From assembly GCF_963676685.1 (NCBI RefSeq), contig NC_092348.1:14296867-14360866 (forward strand): a stretch of DNA of 64,000 nucleotides, in the 5' to 3' direction. Within the stretch, counting starts at the first letter, position 1. Each line of letters starts with the position of its first letter. The notes below the pieces were generated by a model that was not told the DNA's origin, made no database searches, and worked only from the letters and a program-made list of their open reading frames with translations. Source of the stretch: Mytilus edulis. Lineage: Eukaryota > Mollusca > Bivalvia > Mytilida > Mytilidae. Position numbers and translations under genes: made by a program. This document shows, one piece after another, positions 24,101 through 31,903 of the stretch.

Positions 24101-26689
24101 TTTGTTTTTGCACTCTTAACGTAGGTTTCCTCACCCAAATTTTGTAAAATTTGTACACCATTCAAAGAACAAGACAGAGTTTAAATTTCGGCAGTTATAG
24201 TCACTTACTATTCTAGAGTTATGCCCCCTTTTAAATCACTACACATTCTTTTATTTATATCGAGATGAACTTTGTAAACTATTTTCAGATTTACCAGGCA
24301 GTCATTCTACGTTTTAACTTGTGTTTTTTTAATAATATGCACTGAGAATGGAATTTTTCAATTGTAGTTACTTTCTTTGAGAGATTTTGCTAGTGTAGAG
24401 AAGATAAAGACAATAGCCAGTACCTATATGGCAGTAACTGGTTTGAAAACCCCTAAAGCAGTACGAGTACTTCGTAGAATTAACAGTAAACCCTTCACAG
24501 AGTACAGGAGTAACATCACTACTATGACAAACTTTGCATTAAAGATGATGACCTGTCTTGAGGAAATAAACAAACATTGTTTTAATGATTTTAAATTGAG
24601 AGTTGGTAAGTTCAAATAAACTTTGGGAACAAACTTTATATATCTGTAGTAAACTTGTATAAAAAAAAAAAGAAAATATGGTATAATAGGGGTAAGGCAT
24701 CCATTCCAGAGTCAAAATAACATGGATGTTTGCAGCTATTGATCAAGGTACAGTTTTCTCATTTCTGAACATAATTTTCAATGGCAAAGTTTCTCAATAA
24801 GGCTATTTTTCATCCTATCTTGTTGTTTCTGTTTTCACTTCTATTGAACATAATGTTCATCCACCTCTTTAGGTCTAGGTTTTGTTGTTGCCTCATTCAA
24901 ATATACCTACATCACCTCTTATTTATTTAAGACAGCAACTACTTAGCAAAACTATACACTCATATAGAAACAATTTATAATATTGTGTTATTACTTGTAG
25001 GTTTGAATCATGGTGCTGTGACCGCTGGTGTGATTGGTGCAAGGAAGCCTCAGTATGATATCTGGGGAGATACGGTCAATGTGGCCAGCAGAATGGACAG
25101 TTGCGGTCAGATGTGTAAAATACAGGTATGTCAGTTATATCTTAAGACAATGAGGTCAGTACAGCTAGAAGGAGTTGTAGTCAGATAAGTACTAGATAGA
25201 TTGGAGATACGTAGAGTATACTTTGGTTTCTGAAATGAGCAAAATTGACAGTTTTGATACTTTGTAAAAGTGACATAAAATATGTGCTTCAAGTGATAAA
25301 TGATGTGTATCAGCAATATTTATTTTTTGCAGTGGAGGATTTTTACCTCAATAGATATAAGAAGATGTGGAATAAATGCCTATGAAACAACTCTCCATCC
25401 AAGTCACAATTTGTAAAAGAAAACCATTATAGGTCAAAATACGGTCTTTAACACAGATTTGTATGTTTAGTATTGAGGTCCATACATACATAGAAATCCT
25501 GATGTGCAAGGTATTCACTTGCTTTTTGTACGACCTAGGTGTTTTTTTATAAGACTATAATAATGGGATTTATATGAATTAAATTTAGATTCTTAGACAG
25601 TTAATGATGATTAAGAAGTAGAAAACTGTCCTAAATGGGAGATAACTCATATTATCTTGTAAATAAAATAGATCAGAGAATTTGATTGATTGATTGTTTG
25701 TTGCTTTATGCCGCATTATCACCAGAGAATTTGAAGAAATTTTACTACATAGTGATTTAAATAATAACATTGAATAATTTAAAGATTTTTTTTACCTTAT
25801 ATAGGTGAAATATTTACCATGTTTCATATTTAACCTACTTTGAAGACACTAAGGAGATTACTATATTGTATTTTAAAATTGGCCTATATGAAATGTAGGT
25901 TCATGGTCATGAACTGATTTGACTTAATGACATCAAGGCTGTATAAAATATAGGTCCTTGATGACATATGGCAGAGATAGGTAAACATATTATTTGCAAT
26001 AGTTAAATCAGGTTGTATGTGGGCCAAGCTTGAATTGCAAATTTGGCTCATCTCTAAGTTACGAACAGATAATTTGAGAATGTAATGTGCCTCTATCAAA
26101 TCAGATCAATCAATGCAAAATAATTGCCTTTGAACAGTCTTCATGCTTAACCACAAGTCCTACAGCATTGGCATGTAAAATTGCTTTTGTAAAATTATTC
26201 TCTACAAGCCAACAGAATCCAACTATATTTTTTTTTAAATTGAGCTTTTGTCTTGTGGACTCAAAAGTTAAGCATGAAGGCTGCTTGAATAATTATTCTT
26301 TGATATATTGGAGTTATTTCCCTTGTTCATAGTTCATATAACTGCTGGAATCCATCCATGGAGTTTTGATGGATGCTCTGTGTTTGCTCCTTTCTTTAAA
26401 AGGTGGCAAAGTATTTTATGTATTATATTAATTCTGACATCAACTTTGTTTTTTTTTCTATAAAGTTACATGAAAAATATTCAAAAATGTTCAAAATAAT
26501 GCAGGAGTTAAACTATCTTGTGTTGTAATATATAATATATATATATTTTTCTGTTTCCAGGTACCAGAGAAAACTGCTGAAGTACTTATAGAAGAGGGAT
26601 TTGATTGTCAGTACAAAGGCATTACACAAGTCAAGGGAAAGCAACCCATGACAACATACTTTGTCTTGTATAAATCAGAACCTTTATGA
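1..26689 (+). CDS. Membrane adenylyl cyclase, ADCY2/4/7-like, 3' part of gene (16 exons)
   Basis: This class III transmembrane adenylyl cyclase makes cAMP from ATP at the plasma membrane. Exons (all +): 1-142, 2536-2680, 3092-3244, 8092-8147, 10614-10694, 13482-13646, 14376-14460, 15962-16063, 16700-16837, 17992-18137, 18937-19021, 19575-19733, 23052-23198, 24368-24605, 25001-25125, 26561-26689. All junctions are GT-AG and the phases join to 697 residues plus TGA. Order in this partial protein: end of C1a (1-95), C1b (about 96-210), TM7-TM12 (about 225-430), C2a (about 440-697). C2 keeps adenine-pocket Lys548 and Asp633, and Asn640 and Arg644 of the transition-state pair. The forskolin-pocket Ser552 is present, unlike ADCY9. 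C1b has KPFANL, close to the PFAHL motif of ADCY2/4/7, and C2 has [14 protein letters not shown], also typical of that group, so Gs/G-beta-gamma regulation is inferred. The 5' half (TM1-6 and the C1a metal aspartates) lies before base 1. Confidence 0.93.
143..420 (+). repeat. 39-bp minisatellite at a splice donor
   Basis: The unit begins GTAGGTCTGATATAACATTT and ends TGTTTCTGG. Copies start at 143, 182, 221, 260 and 299, with a degenerate copy at 338 and drifting remnants to about 560. Each unit begins with a copy of the exon's own donor sequence (GG|GTAGGT). It lies at the very start of the intron after the C1a exon. Confidence 0.9.
1311..1392 (+). repeat. 47-bp tandem duplication (intron)
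   Basis: AACGATATATNTATAGACTT plus GAAGCAGATTTCATG occurs at 1311 and again at 1358, nearly identical. Confidence 0.8.
1768..1935 (+). repeat. Dispersed repeat, 'AAGAGACCAAATGACACAG' family
   Basis: It contains ATGATTGCCAATGATACATC, AAGAGACCAAATGACACAG and a CACACAGTCAGCTTTAAAAA block in the same order as the copy at 16385-16590, and ends in an A-rich run. Partial relatives occur at about 25350, 38620, 49990, 50320 and 62180. It resembles a short retroelement, but no RNA polymerase III box was confirmed. Confidence 0.65.
2536..2680 (+). CDS. Adenylyl cyclase exon b (end of C1a)
   Basis: The acceptor is TTTCAG|A and the donor AAA|GTAAAT. It encodes [20 protein letters not shown], then EPGNG and EHQIETYLI, which match the conserved closing strands of the C1a fold (HIT..TL, EPG.G, IETYLI). 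Entry completes the split Gly codon and exit is phase 0. Confidence 0.92.
2681..3091. other. Intron, nothing further recognised
   Basis: Short AT-rich intron between the C1a and C1b exons. The open frames here are chance readings. Confidence 0.6.
3092..3244 (+). CDS. Adenylyl cyclase exon c (C1b)
   Basis: The acceptor is TCTTCAG|TTT and the donor ACT|GTAAGT. The 51 codons include [20 protein letters not shown] then PFANL. The RMTRYLESW..KPFAHL pattern marks C1b of ADCY2/4/7, where PFAHL has been linked to G-beta-gamma stimulation. Here the His of PFAHL is Asn. Confidence 0.9.
3245..6720. other. Long cyclase intron, left part
   Basis: AT-rich intron with no coding signal recognised. A short stretch near 4450-4500 (GATGGAAATATATCAAAGAG) resembles the dispersed AGACC-type repeat family but is too decayed to delimit. 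Confidence 0.5.
6721..7331. mobile_element. Non-autonomous terminal-inverted-repeat element (0.6 kb)
   Basis: The left end is TGTAGAGTGGGGCGCACATA followed by TTCGCC. The right end, reverse-complemented, is TGTAGAGTAGGGTGCTCATT followed by TTCGCC. A second inverted pair, GGGGACACATTTTCGCCG (6747 on), matches 7096-7120 in reverse complement. The 611-bp element is unusually CpG-containing for this intron and has no transposase. Target duplication was not resolved (AT is possible). Confidence 0.75.
8092..8147 (+). CDS. Adenylyl cyclase exon d (C1b)
   Basis: This short 56-nt exon ([19 protein letters not shown]) lies between a strong acceptor (TTATTCCACAG) and GTAGGT. It contributes low-conservation C1b linker. 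Support comes from splice signals and phase continuity (in phase 0, out phase 2) more than from homology. It follows a 4.8-kb intron. Confidence 0.8.
8207..10108. repeat. Compound minisatellite filling a cyclase intron
   Basis: It consists of units of about 41 bp (CTTCTTGATACAAGACCTTG then AATGGGGGTACATTGTAATG) and shorter 25-35-bp variants (GATAAATGACCTTGAATGGG). A block beginning GACATTGATAGCTATGAACA at 8207 recurs at 9281, so there is a higher-order period of 1,074 bp. The second block runs to about 10108, where it decays. The reverse strand is nearly stop-free in all frames because the units lack stops, which produces overlapping spurious ORFs. Confidence 0.92.
10614..10694 (+). CDS. Adenylyl cyclase exon e (C1b-linker)
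   Basis: The acceptor is TATTTCAG|C and the donor TA|GTAAGT. It reads [20 protein letters not shown] then KDLGRR, an acidic/basic helical linker before TM7. Both phases fit the neighbours. A shadow frame on the other strand is not coding. Confidence 0.82.
10800..11210. repeat. Dispersed repeat with poly(C) tract and internal duplication
   Basis: A GGGG-rich head (10820-10890) leads into 18 consecutive C at 10891-10908. ATGGCTAAAAATGACCCGTT TTCC... at 10929 then recurs as ATGGCTAAAAATCACACGTT at 11126, about 85 bp similar at an offset of 197. It lies in the intron after exon e. Confidence 0.7.
11211..13481. other. Cyclase intron with G-run repeat
   Basis: No coding was seen. A repeat remnant with about 16 consecutive G at 12123-12138 (GGGGTGGATCTAGCAATTTT upstream) resembles a common mussel dispersed element. 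The rest is featureless AT-rich DNA. Confidence 0.5.
13482..13646 (+). CDS. Adenylyl cyclase exon f (TM7)
   Basis: It encodes [20 protein letters not shown], matching the ...F.E.E.EDY.. lead-in of ADCY second membrane blocks, followed by the hydrophobic segment [20 protein letters not shown] as TM7. The acceptor is ATTTTCAG|T and the donor AG|GTATTT. Confidence 0.9.
14376..14460 (+). CDS. Adenylyl cyclase exon g (TM8)
   Basis: The 85-nt exon encodes [20 protein letters not shown] then ICFLRESL, one membrane helix. The acceptor is TTTTTTTACAG and the donor TTG|GTGAGT. The frame also stays open upstream in the intron, but the acceptor fixes the start. Confidence 0.9.
15359..15520. mobile_element. 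MITE copy 1 (CTGTGGATT family)
   Basis: It starts TA-CTGTGGATTTTATTTATT and ends AAATAAATGAATCCAAAATA, imperfect inverted ends flanked by TA. The core AATTTTCTATAGGCTTGTAT is shared with the copies at 18324 and 23425. It is intronic, in the cyclase gene. Confidence 0.75.
15962..16063 (+). CDS. Adenylyl cyclase exon h (TM9)
   Basis: The 34 codons, [20 protein letters not shown] then [14 protein letters not shown], form one membrane helix after a short loop. A very long T-rich tract precedes the acceptor and the donor is ATG|GTAAGC. Confidence 0.9.
16385..16590 (+). repeat. Dispersed repeat, 'AAGAGACCAAATGACACAG' family
   Basis: It contains ATTGCCAATGAGACAACACT, CAAGAGACCAAATGACACAG, TACGGCCTTCAACAATGACA and CATAGTCAGCTGTAAAAGGC, then an A-rich end. 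It is better preserved than the copy at 1768 and lies in the intron before the glycosylated-loop exon. Confidence 0.75.
16700..16837 (+). CDS. Adenylyl cyclase exon i (glycosylated extracellular loop)
   Basis: The 46 codons are rich in Asn, Thr and Asp, with several N-glycosylation sequons (NTT, NSS, NGT, NTT). In tmACs the loop between TM9 and TM10 is the large glycosylated one, so composition and position agree. Two Cys (VCDQQ, TDCNR) could be disulfide-bonded. The donor is GTT|GTAAGT. Confidence 0.88.
16998..17172. mobile_element. Hairpin-like MITE
   Basis: It starts CAGGGTTGTGTTCAATATTT and ends AATATTGAACGCAACCCTG-like (GATATTGAACGCAACCCTG). The arms are about 78 bp and the loop about 18 bp, so nearly the whole 175-bp element folds on itself. 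The core GTAGCTAGCGTAGCTG is perfectly inverted. CAGGG ends suggest hAT, but the 8-bp flanks do not match, so the class is open. Confidence 0.85.
17595..17810. repeat. Dispersed repeat (AAAACGGAAAGTCC family)
   Basis: It contains AAAACGGAAAGTCCCTCAAT, ATGGACAACAACTGTCATAT, TCCTGACTTGGTTCAGGCAT and TGAACCTGGTTTTATAGCGC. The same blocks recur at 55715-55870, and in part at 31120-31250, 33200-33370 and 33755-33850. Confidence 0.75.
17992..18137 (+). CDS. Adenylyl cyclase exon j (TM10-TM11)
   Basis: The reading [20 protein letters not shown] then [20 protein letters not shown] gives two helices. The exon begins after TCTTTTTTCAG, which excludes the in-frame ATG 105 bases upstream. The donor is AA|GTAAGT (phase 2), directly followed by a second GTAAGTTCG-like copy. 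Confidence 0.9.
18324..18510. mobile_element. MITE copy 2 (CTGTGGATT family), best preserved
   Basis: The left end is TACAGTGGATTCATTATTAT. The right end, reverse-complemented, is TACTGTGGATTCATTTATTT. TIRs are about 35 bp with TA at both ends, compatible with a Tc1/mariner-type TA target. The core is AATTTTCTATAGGATTGTAT. Confidence 0.85.
18937..19021 (+). CDS. Adenylyl cyclase exon k (TM12)
   Basis: It encodes [20 protein letters not shown] then TLVFLDRQ, the last membrane helix and its cytoplasmic edge. The acceptor is AAATTACAG|T and the donor CAG|GTTTGT. It ends in phase 0, just before the C2 domain. Confidence 0.9.
19440..19560 (+). repeat. 30-bp tandem repeat, 4 copies, next to an acceptor
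   Basis: The unit TTTTGAACGTCATTGTAATA TGTGTTTTA is repeated four times with one or two changes per copy. It ends about 15 bases before the acceptor of the C2 entry exon and thus overlaps the expected branch-point/pyrimidine zone. Confidence 0.9.
19575..19733 (+). CDS. Adenylyl cyclase exon l (start of C2)
   Basis: It encodes [20 protein letters not shown], then [19 protein letters not shown]. This matches the RLDF.W....E, N..LL.N.LP.HVA..FL entry to the C2 catalytic domain, including the dimer-proximal helix. The acceptor TTTTAG lies a few bases after a 30-bp tandem repeat. Confidence 0.93.
20692..20739 (+). other. Candidate in-frame cassette exon in the C2 region
   Basis: Between exons ending at 19733 and starting at 23052 (both phase 0), CTACTTTTCAG|CAA precedes 48 stop-free bases that end CAA|GTAAGT. 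In phase 0 it reads [16 protein letters not shown], 16 residues. The surrounding frame is open for 68 codons, so a decayed element is the alternative. The normal protein joins KAHD to ELYSEY as in other cyclases, so the insert would be optional. Confidence 0.3.
21350..22390. repeat. Dispersed ~1-kb element with internal repeats
   Basis: It opens with GTCGAGCCTGCAACTTTTGT and a hairpin (GTCGAGCCTGCAACTTTTG against TTGCAGAAAGCTCGAC). Internal units of about 140-160 bp each contain TGACCTTGACCTCATTTTCA and TGGTTCAGTG. It ends near AAGACATTTCAGCATGTGCA. I recall this as an abundant mussel repeat. No coding frame spans it. Confidence 0.75.
22825..22968. mobile_element. Short dispersed element, copy 1
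   Basis: CAGTCTTCACACTTAACCAC, CCAACAGAATCTAATAAAAT and TTGAGCTTTTGGTCTGTATA match the order seen at 26135-26286. The inverted end is degraded in this copy. Confidence 0.6.
23052..23198 (+). CDS. Adenylyl cyclase exon m (C2a core)
   Basis: The reading [49 protein letters not shown] matches the tmAC consensus for the first C2 strands. As expected for C2, Glu/Asn-type residues sit where C1 has metal aspartates. The Leu before NEII, a forskolin-pocket position, is present. Confidence 0.95.
23425..23622. mobile_element. MITE copy 3 (CTGTGGATT family)
   Basis: It starts TA-CTGTGGATTTATTATTTT and ends AACTAATCCACTG-TA. The internal core AATTTTCTATAATAATGTAT and the ACCACAAATTTCAACATACA block align with the copies at 15359 and 18324. 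Confidence 0.8.
24368..24605 (+). CDS. Adenylyl cyclase exon n (C2a, adenine-pocket lysine)
   Basis: This exon contains [20 protein letters not shown]; the second Lys of KIK is the adenine-specificity lysine. It ends with [16 protein letters not shown], the part of ADCY2 near the G-beta-gamma QEHA region. The usual Gly of KTIGS is Ala here. The acceptor is ATTGTAG and the donor G|GTAAGT (phase 1). Confidence 0.95.
25001..25125 (+). CDS. Adenylyl cyclase exon o (C2a active-site exon)
   Basis: The reading [20 protein letters not shown] then [20 protein letters not shown] carries the Asp (YDIWG), Asn and Arg (VNVASR) of the active site with the correct 7- and 4-residue spacing. The acceptor is ACTTGTAG and the donor CAG|GTATGT. 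Confidence 0.96.
26135..26286. mobile_element. Short TIR element, copy 2
   Basis: The left end CAGTCTTCATGCTTAACCAC and right end GTTAAGCATGAAGGCTGC are inverted over about 14-18 bp. The element is about 150 bp and lies in the last cyclase intron. It is a relative of 22825-22968. Confidence 0.7.
26561..26689 (+). CDS. Adenylyl cyclase terminal exon p
   Basis: It encodes [20 protein letters not shown], then [22 protein letters not shown] and TGA. The end VKGK..M.TYFV is the standard C2 closing strand, with a very short C-terminal tail. The acceptor is TGTTTCCAG. The last codons and stop are part of a 99-bp tandem duplication that continues into the 3' UTR. Confidence 0.95.
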   Translation, partial: VPEKTAEVLIEEGFDCQYKGITQVKGKQPMTTYFVLYKSEPL

Positions 26690-26865
26690 TATTCAAGGTC
26701 AAAGGTTCAAGAATTTCTGAAAATTGAACTTTGATATAGTTATGACAAGGTGAGAGGTCATGATCTGTATAAATCCGAACCTTTATGATATTCAAAGTCA
26801 AAGGTTCAAGAATTTCTGCAAATTGAACTTTGATATATGTATGACAAGGTGAGAGGTCATGATCT
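26669..26865 (+). repeat. 99-bp tandem duplication spanning the stop codon
   Basis: Copy 1 begins TATAAATCAGAACCTTTATG at 26669 (inside the last codons). Copy 2 begins TATAAATCCGAACCTTTATG at 26768 and runs to about 26865. Only a handful of differences separate them. Copy 2 lies in the 3' UTR and still spells YKSEPL-stop. Confidence 0.93.
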
Positions 26866-26951
26866 TTGCCAAGTCAAAGGTGAATACTATGTCAGAGGAT
26901 ATGAATTCCAACAAACTTAACATCAGGGATATGTGTATATTATTAGTGCCA

Positions 26952-27111
26952 AATAAAGTGATGATATTTTTATATGGTTGTCATGGTGATGAATGGGATA
27001 TAAAAGCTGTTTTGTTAAGTTTTGAAAGTTTTATACTTTTAAGATAAATTATGTCAATGAAGAACTTTTGACCACAGCAAGAAGAGAGACGTGACTATAA
27101 CTGAAAATAAA
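26952..27111 (+). promoter_or_regulatory. Candidate poly(A) signals of the cyclase gene
   Basis: AATAAA hexamers occur at 26952-26957 and 27106-27111, 263 and 417 bases after the stop codon. Either could end the transcript. The strand and spacing fit, but AT-rich DNA gives such hexamers by chance. Confidence 0.4.
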
Positions 27112-28520
27112 TCAAATACATTTTGTTTTTAACTTTTTGAAAAATCATAAACTTTAAAGTTATTTTTCTTTACAAGTAGAATTAAGATTATTTGATGTAT
27201 TGTGATATGTATGGAAGGATTTGTCTGGAAGATGTGGGAAATATTAAATCATCTGCAATTTTTTTATGATTTTGTGTAAGAGAGTTAATTAAATTTATTT
27301 TAAGATCTTAGACCAAAGTGGCATTTGACAATTTATTTTAAGCTAGAAGATTCTTAGCATCATTTTTTCAAGCATCTGAAAATGCATATTGTTTTAAAAG
27401 AAGCACAAACTTTGTTAAACATTCCAGTTATCATCTTTTTCTGTAACATACCAGTGTGTGTATTGCTTAATAAGTGCTTTGTTTGAGAGTTTGAATTTGT
27501 TTATATGTAATTTTAAGGTAAAAATGATGTAATCGAAGTACAATAACTTTAGATATTTCACAGTGTATTTAAATGCATTTGTTAACTACCTCTTAAAGTA
27601 ATTCTAGATAATGTGTATTCATCTATATTCTAATGTTATACCCTTATGTAGACCATGCTTTTACACAAACTAATTGGTTACTAAACAATTTATTCAAGGA
27701 GTCTGTAGGAAATATTTGCCATATAGCAGACTAAAGTTAAGCAAGCAGTAAATCAAAATTTTCTTTCATTTTGTTTTTGTTTTAAATTTGAAATCCTGAA
27801 TGAATAATCCAAAGTATTGCACAAAAAAATCAGATTAATAGTCTGTCAATATTTCAAAATACTTGGCCTGTTGCACAAAGGGCCATATTGGCTTATATTT
27901 TGGTTATCAGCAAACAGTTGAAAAAAAAATTGATACCAGTTTTGTGTGACTATTGTTATTATATTTTAGAAACAATCTGTGCAATTTGTGTCCTTGATCC
28001 ATTTGAAACACTTATTTTATGAATCTATAATTTTATGATCTTTTCATATTGATGTTTTGTTTTAAAATATTTTTGTGCATTTTTAAATGATAATCTATTT
28101 TTATGTATATATGCATATGATGTGCATTTTTTTTTTTAAATTTCAATAGTTAAATTATTAAAAAAATTTAAGAAAATGATGAGGAGTTCTGTTATTTTTT
28201 CATTTTAAAGCTTTTGATTCCTCTCCATAATACCAAAATCAATTAATCAAGAATTTTCTGAAACCATGCATTACACAGGTTCTAAATACTTATATATATA
28301 TAATTAATTGATATAAATTACAAGTTAAAAAAAACCTTAAAACCCTTACAATTTTCATAGATATAATCAGTTTATTTAGTCCACCTTCTAGAATCTCACT
28401 AAAGAGGGTTAATTGGGGTCATGACACTCTTGAGTTGAATAATTAAATTTCAATCTGAACCTCAACTTTAAAGGATTTTTAATAGGATTGTCCTAACTTC
28501 TCTTGGTGATTCATAAATTA
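27112..28520. other. Intergenic / possible long 3' UTR
   Basis: AT-rich, with no coding or repeat structure recognised. It could be 3' UTR if a distal poly(A) site is used. Confidence 0.4.
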
Positions 28521-28527
28521 AGGTTTT

Positions 28528-28965
28528 ATGGTCATGTTTTGTTCAATAATGATATTTAAGAAATCTGCCTTGAATACAATCACTTCTTTAATGATGTTTT
28601 GTTTTCTTGCCATTCTTGAAGAAGGGTTGGAATGTGTGTAGTAGTGCCCCAGAGAGTGTATATTACATACAACCCTTGAGGTTAAATGAATAATGTTTGT
28701 TCTCAGTGATGTCAAAATATGATAATAGAATAGAAAACTAATGTTTAATGAAGATAAAAAAAATGGGTGCAGTAGCCAAATGACGTATGCTAAAAGAAAA
28801 ATTTAAATTTAAGTTCTGTGGTTTAAAACTAATGACGCCATTCTTAAGTACTGCATATTTGATAATTTGCTTTAAAATAATAAGTAAAACAAACAAGTTG
28901 AATGTTTTCTGGTAGCCCCATGTTTCATTGTCTGAATATTCGTCCAATGAGTCATTTAATTCTAC
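28528..28965 (+). repeat. Segmental duplication, copy 1
   Basis: It shares ordered blocks with 30269-30655: ATGGTCATGTTTTGTTCAAT, TTTGTTCTCAGTGATGTCAA, GGGTGCAGTAGCCAAA, AAGTTGAATGTTTTCTGGTA and CATGTTTCATTGTCT. This copy has extra sequence near 28590-28660. No open frame is shared. Confidence 0.85.
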
Positions 28966-30268
28966 AGACTACCAATTAACCTGAACTTATTGCAGGATAA
29001 TATTCTGTAAATGATTATGAAAGGTAAAGGTTAATTAGTGTTTGTTATTATATATGTAAATTCTAGTCATCTTATGCATATTCATGAAAATCATTGCAAA
29101 AATATTTTTAAAAATTCTGTCAAAAACAATTTCCAGAAACAAATTGGGACATAACTTGTACTTTTAACACATGGAAAGTGCAATCTAAAACTGAATGCAG
29201 ATTTTAAAACAGACCTACAGAATTTAATTTGATTGATATATCTGTTAGAAATTGAAGTTTAAAGGTTGTACATGTATAAGTTTATTTAACTAACAATTAT
29301 ACTTGTGATGGTACTAATGTTATTGTGTCTGTTCATTTTTTATTTTATACTGGTGCTTTTAAAAGTTTATTTACATATATGAAGTCTTGCAATGAATTAT
29401 AAATATCATAATGTCTCTTAATGTTTCTTGTTTATTATTATTTATAATTCTATTATTCCATAGTACTTTTTATAGATTTACAAGGTTATCATTCCATCTA
29501 TGTGTTTTTATGTCATATTATTGTCTGATATCACAAGAACAATTGTCCAAAAGATATTTACTAAGTCAGTTATTATAATTGAGTTTTTGTTGTTGTATTT
29601 ATTACATGAGTCAAGATCAAATGAATTAATGTTTATGAATATAAAAAATTCCATTGAAAATTTATTTGTTTGTGTTATTATTGCATAGTACATAATTGTT
29701 TAAACCAATTTGAGCCAGCATTTCAAACATTCCTTCAAACCTAAAAAATAAGTTTTGGCGAAATTTAATTTTCCATTCCTTGGTATAGTAATAATTCATC
29801 AAGATTAATGTAAAGCCGTTCCTGTGTAGGGTTGAAAATACTGATTAATAGCCATAATTCAAATTAAGTATTTCTTAAATCCTGATTGGTGTCGAACTAT
29901 TCCTGAGTATAGTCATAATTACTGAATCAAATCAACTACCAGTACTTCTTAATGGGTGTTGGTGACAAACTTTACCTCAGTATAGTAATAACTCCGGCTC
30001 GATGTCAATCAATTTCTAGGTAAAGTAATAATTCCTGAATCATGACAAAAATCTTAGAGAGTACTAATACAGAAATCATATTTCAAAAGAAGAACACATG
30101 TTTGAAGAACACATGTTTGCATGTGTTTATCTCCACAGTTGCATGTGAACTGTAAACCACACGGAAATATCACACCTGAGAAAAAGGTCAAGATGGCATC
30201 AAACTTTGAATATCTGCTGATTATTTCTACATTTAGTTTCATGAAGGAACACCATGAATTAAATTTTT

Positions 30269-30655
30269 ATGGTCATGTTTTGTTCAATAATGATACTTAA
30301 GAAATATGTCTTAAATACAATCACTTAGAAGTGACTAAGGGTTTGTATTACATACAACCCATTTGAGGTAAAAGAATTTGAATAATGTTTGTTCTCAGTG
30401 ATGTCAAAATATGATAATAAAATAAGGAGAAAAACAAATGCTTAATGAAGATAAACTATGGGTGCAGTAGCCAAAAGACGTATATTTAAAGAAAAATCTA
30501 AATCTAAATTCTGTGGTTTAAATTTAGTGACGCATTCTAAAGTACTACATATTTTATACTTTGCTTGAAAATACTAAGTAAAACAAACAAGTTGAATGTT
30601 TTCTGGTAGCCTCATGTTTCATTGTCTAAATATTCGTCCAATCAATCATTTCTTG
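30269..30655 (+). repeat. Segmental duplication, copy 2
   Basis: Direct-orientation copy of 28528-28965, 1,741 bp downstream at its left edge, with small deletions. The interval between the copies has nothing recognisable. Confidence 0.85.
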
Positions 30656-31119
30656 CAAAGAGGAATGGTATAGATAATCTTGTATACATACTACACAATA
30701 CTTATGCGAAACAAAATAATACACACGATAGTGCAAATAATTTATTATACAATGTTTTGCTAGACCTTTTTTGTTGGTAGATTATAGATTTAGACATAGG
30801 ATTCCAAAAACTGTCATTGATCCGTCGTAAACTTTTCATAGGTTTATAATTCATTTAAAATCCGAGGAACATTCTTCGGATTCATTGTTCAATGTTAAGT
30901 TTATTAAATGCCTATCAATGAAGACTTGTTAGTATTTGTTGTCAATATGTTTGACACCAATAAAAGGAAGCTAATTGATAACTGAGAGGAAACAGTTATA
31001 TTTTTCATGTCCTGAACTGTCATTTTGACTGTATGTCTTGACAGTAGAACGAAAATATAACCTTTTTGATTTCTTGAACTTTCCAACTTTCCTTCCGTTA
31101 GCCGTTGGAATAGTTGAAA

Positions 31120-31260
31120 AAGTATTAACAAAATTACCGAACTCCGAGGTAAATTCCAAAATTTTCCTTAAACAAATGGTGTATTAAAACCTGGTTTTAT
31201 AACTGCCCCCCCCCCCTTTCCACACACACACCTGTATGACAGATGTTTATTATTGACAAA
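31120..31260. repeat. Dispersed repeat remnant with C-run
   Basis: AAACCTGGTTTTATAACTGC runs into eleven C (31206-31216), then ACCTGTATGACAGATGTTTA. These are blocks of the AAAACGGAAAGTCC family tail, also seen at 33315-33370. Confidence 0.5.
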
Positions 31261-31903
31261 ACTGTGTGAGCAGTAGAAACAGACTTGATAGGTTAGCATG
31301 ACAATAATTTGGATCCCTCAGCCAAAATTGTGAAAATACATGATAAAGTAAACATATTTAACATGACATCTGTATATGATATATGTTCAAACTCAAGATT
31401 TTAACATTCTTCATTTTTCAAAGTTCATCTTGTTTTGTACGTACATATGCGGTCGAATGTGAAACGATAAATAATTAATAATATAAACCTCAAAAGTCAT
31501 ACGTGCGAACTATACTACAATGGTAATTTATCTCATATGTATAATTTCTGACCTTACTAAACGTGCTCTCTTTTTTAAATTTTAGTCATAATTCCGTCCT
31601 TCGTACCATTCTATCAATTTTGAGAAACAACAAAACTGAGTTATTTACTTCCTCCCTCCCAAGCAAAGAAAGTTTTTTATGTGAGGGATTCGGTAAGGGA
31701 GGGTTAATATAGGAATCACGATCATCCTCCGTCTGTCCTATCTGGCGCATAACTTGTGTACTATCATTAATCAGACTTGGTATGCATTATACATAATGGG
31801 CTGCGGTTGTATCAATACCACAGTCGGTTCGGTCTGACTTAGGCTTGACTTTTGATACCTTATAGTTATATGATAGTTACTAGTTATCAAAGTAACTATA
31901 ATT

